From Halobacillus massiliensis (GTDB lineage Bacteria; Bacillota; Bacilli; Bacillales; Halobacillaceae): 64,000 nt of DNA. Below the pieces are notes generated by a model, which was not told where the DNA came from, did no database searches, and was given only the letters and a program-made list of their open reading frames with translations. Positions 63,971 to 64,000 of the stretch are shown one piece after another (the stretch's first letter is position 1; each line of letters starts with the position of its first letter). Made by a program: the position numbers and the translations under genes. The stretch lies in NCBI RefSeq assembly GCF_900166625.1, contig NZ_LT800499.1:2082854-2146853 (forward strand). Direction: 5' to 3'.

Positions 63971-64000
63971 TAGGAGTCTCGCCGTTTCCCCTGGCCCTTT
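63971..64000 (+). repeat. Repeat copy C1, right part after the IS element
   Basis: TAGGAGTCTCGCCGTTTCCCCTGGCCC is the conserved end of the subfamily 2 repeat, separated from its left part by the IS element. The copy runs off the end of the window. Confidence 0.82.

Larger units (their letters stand above)
62371..63973 (+). mobile_element. IS110-family insertion sequence in a host repeat
   Basis: Both ends are set by the split repeat: left flank ...CTCCCATAG and right flank TAGGAGTCTCGCC... rejoin to the uninterrupted form seen at copy B1 if one TAG is removed. The element is therefore 1,600 bp plus a shared TAG (62371-62373 and 63971-63973). No terminal inverted repeats are evident apart from CCAT at both ends. 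It contains one DEDD transposase gene, a 256-bp non-coding left end and a 117-bp right end. The long left end is the position of the bridge RNA in the IS110 group. Confidence 0.85.

Overview
The window reads as chromosomal DNA of an endospore-forming, low-GC Gram-positive bacterium of the Bacillaceae. Spore genes (spoIIM, dacF, spoIIA, spoVA, spmAB, dacB, cotJ), a bacillithiol disulfide reductase and long runs of gene order matching the Bacillus subtilis yqj/yqk, spoIIA, res and ypb regions support this. Acidic proteins and proline catabolism fit a moderately halophilic group such as Halobacillus or its relatives; that genus guess is inference from memory, with no database search.

Layout. 1-5.8 kb: tnrA behind a matching TnrA box, the proline-degrading pair putB-putC, and a PucR-type regulator (putR-like). 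5.8-12.6 kb, minus strand: PEP carboxylase, a small unknown gene, an aldehyde dehydrogenase translationally coupled to RNase Z, and a glycerophosphodiesterase. 12.7-16.8 kb: yqjN-, yqjP-, yqjQ-, yqkB- and yqkE-like genes. 16.9-19.8 kb: a secreted M4 metalloprotease that interrupts the usual order, and the aldo/keto reductase yqkF. 19.9-27.6 kb: nudF, an endonuclease Q-type gene, spoIIM, fur (with PerR-type and Fur-type boxes), yqzK, xerD and the nucleoside salvage genes deoB-punA-pdp. 28.6-35.9 kb: dacF, spoIIAA-AB-sigF and the spoVA operon, with recognisable sigma-F, sigma-H and sigma-G promoters. 36-43 kb: lysA, ppiB, a 29-residue membrane peptide gene, ribT, ypuF, scpAB, dacB (sigma-E promoter) and spmAB. 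43-50 kb: rluB, then resABC (cytochrome c maturation) and resDE. 50-51.3 kb, where sigX-rsiX would stand in B. subtilis: a cobalamin riboswitch controlling a DUF4430 lipoprotein and an ECF-transporter S component. 51.5-62 kb: an XRE regulator, fer, ypbB-recQ-ypbD, cotJABC, a CarH/LitR-like B12 regulator, mecB, ddl, gudB and ypdA/bdr.

The large gaps (3.5-4.4, 11.5-11.8, 27.6-28.6 and 62.1-62.4 kb) hold a family of palindromic intergenic repeats of about 100-125 bp in two subfamilies. One composite block occurs as an inverted pair about 23.7 kb apart. At the right end an IS110-family element of about 1.6 kb sits inside a repeat copy. Its non-coding left end contains short segments that match both sides of the insertion site and its own right end, in the arrangement expected of a bridge RNA. 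This is the most interesting feature: an RNA-programmed transposon apparently aimed at the host's own repeat family.

No tRNA, rRNA, CRISPR array or prophage was seen. Where several start codons were possible, starts were chosen by ribosome-binding-site spacing and by remembered homologue N-termini.
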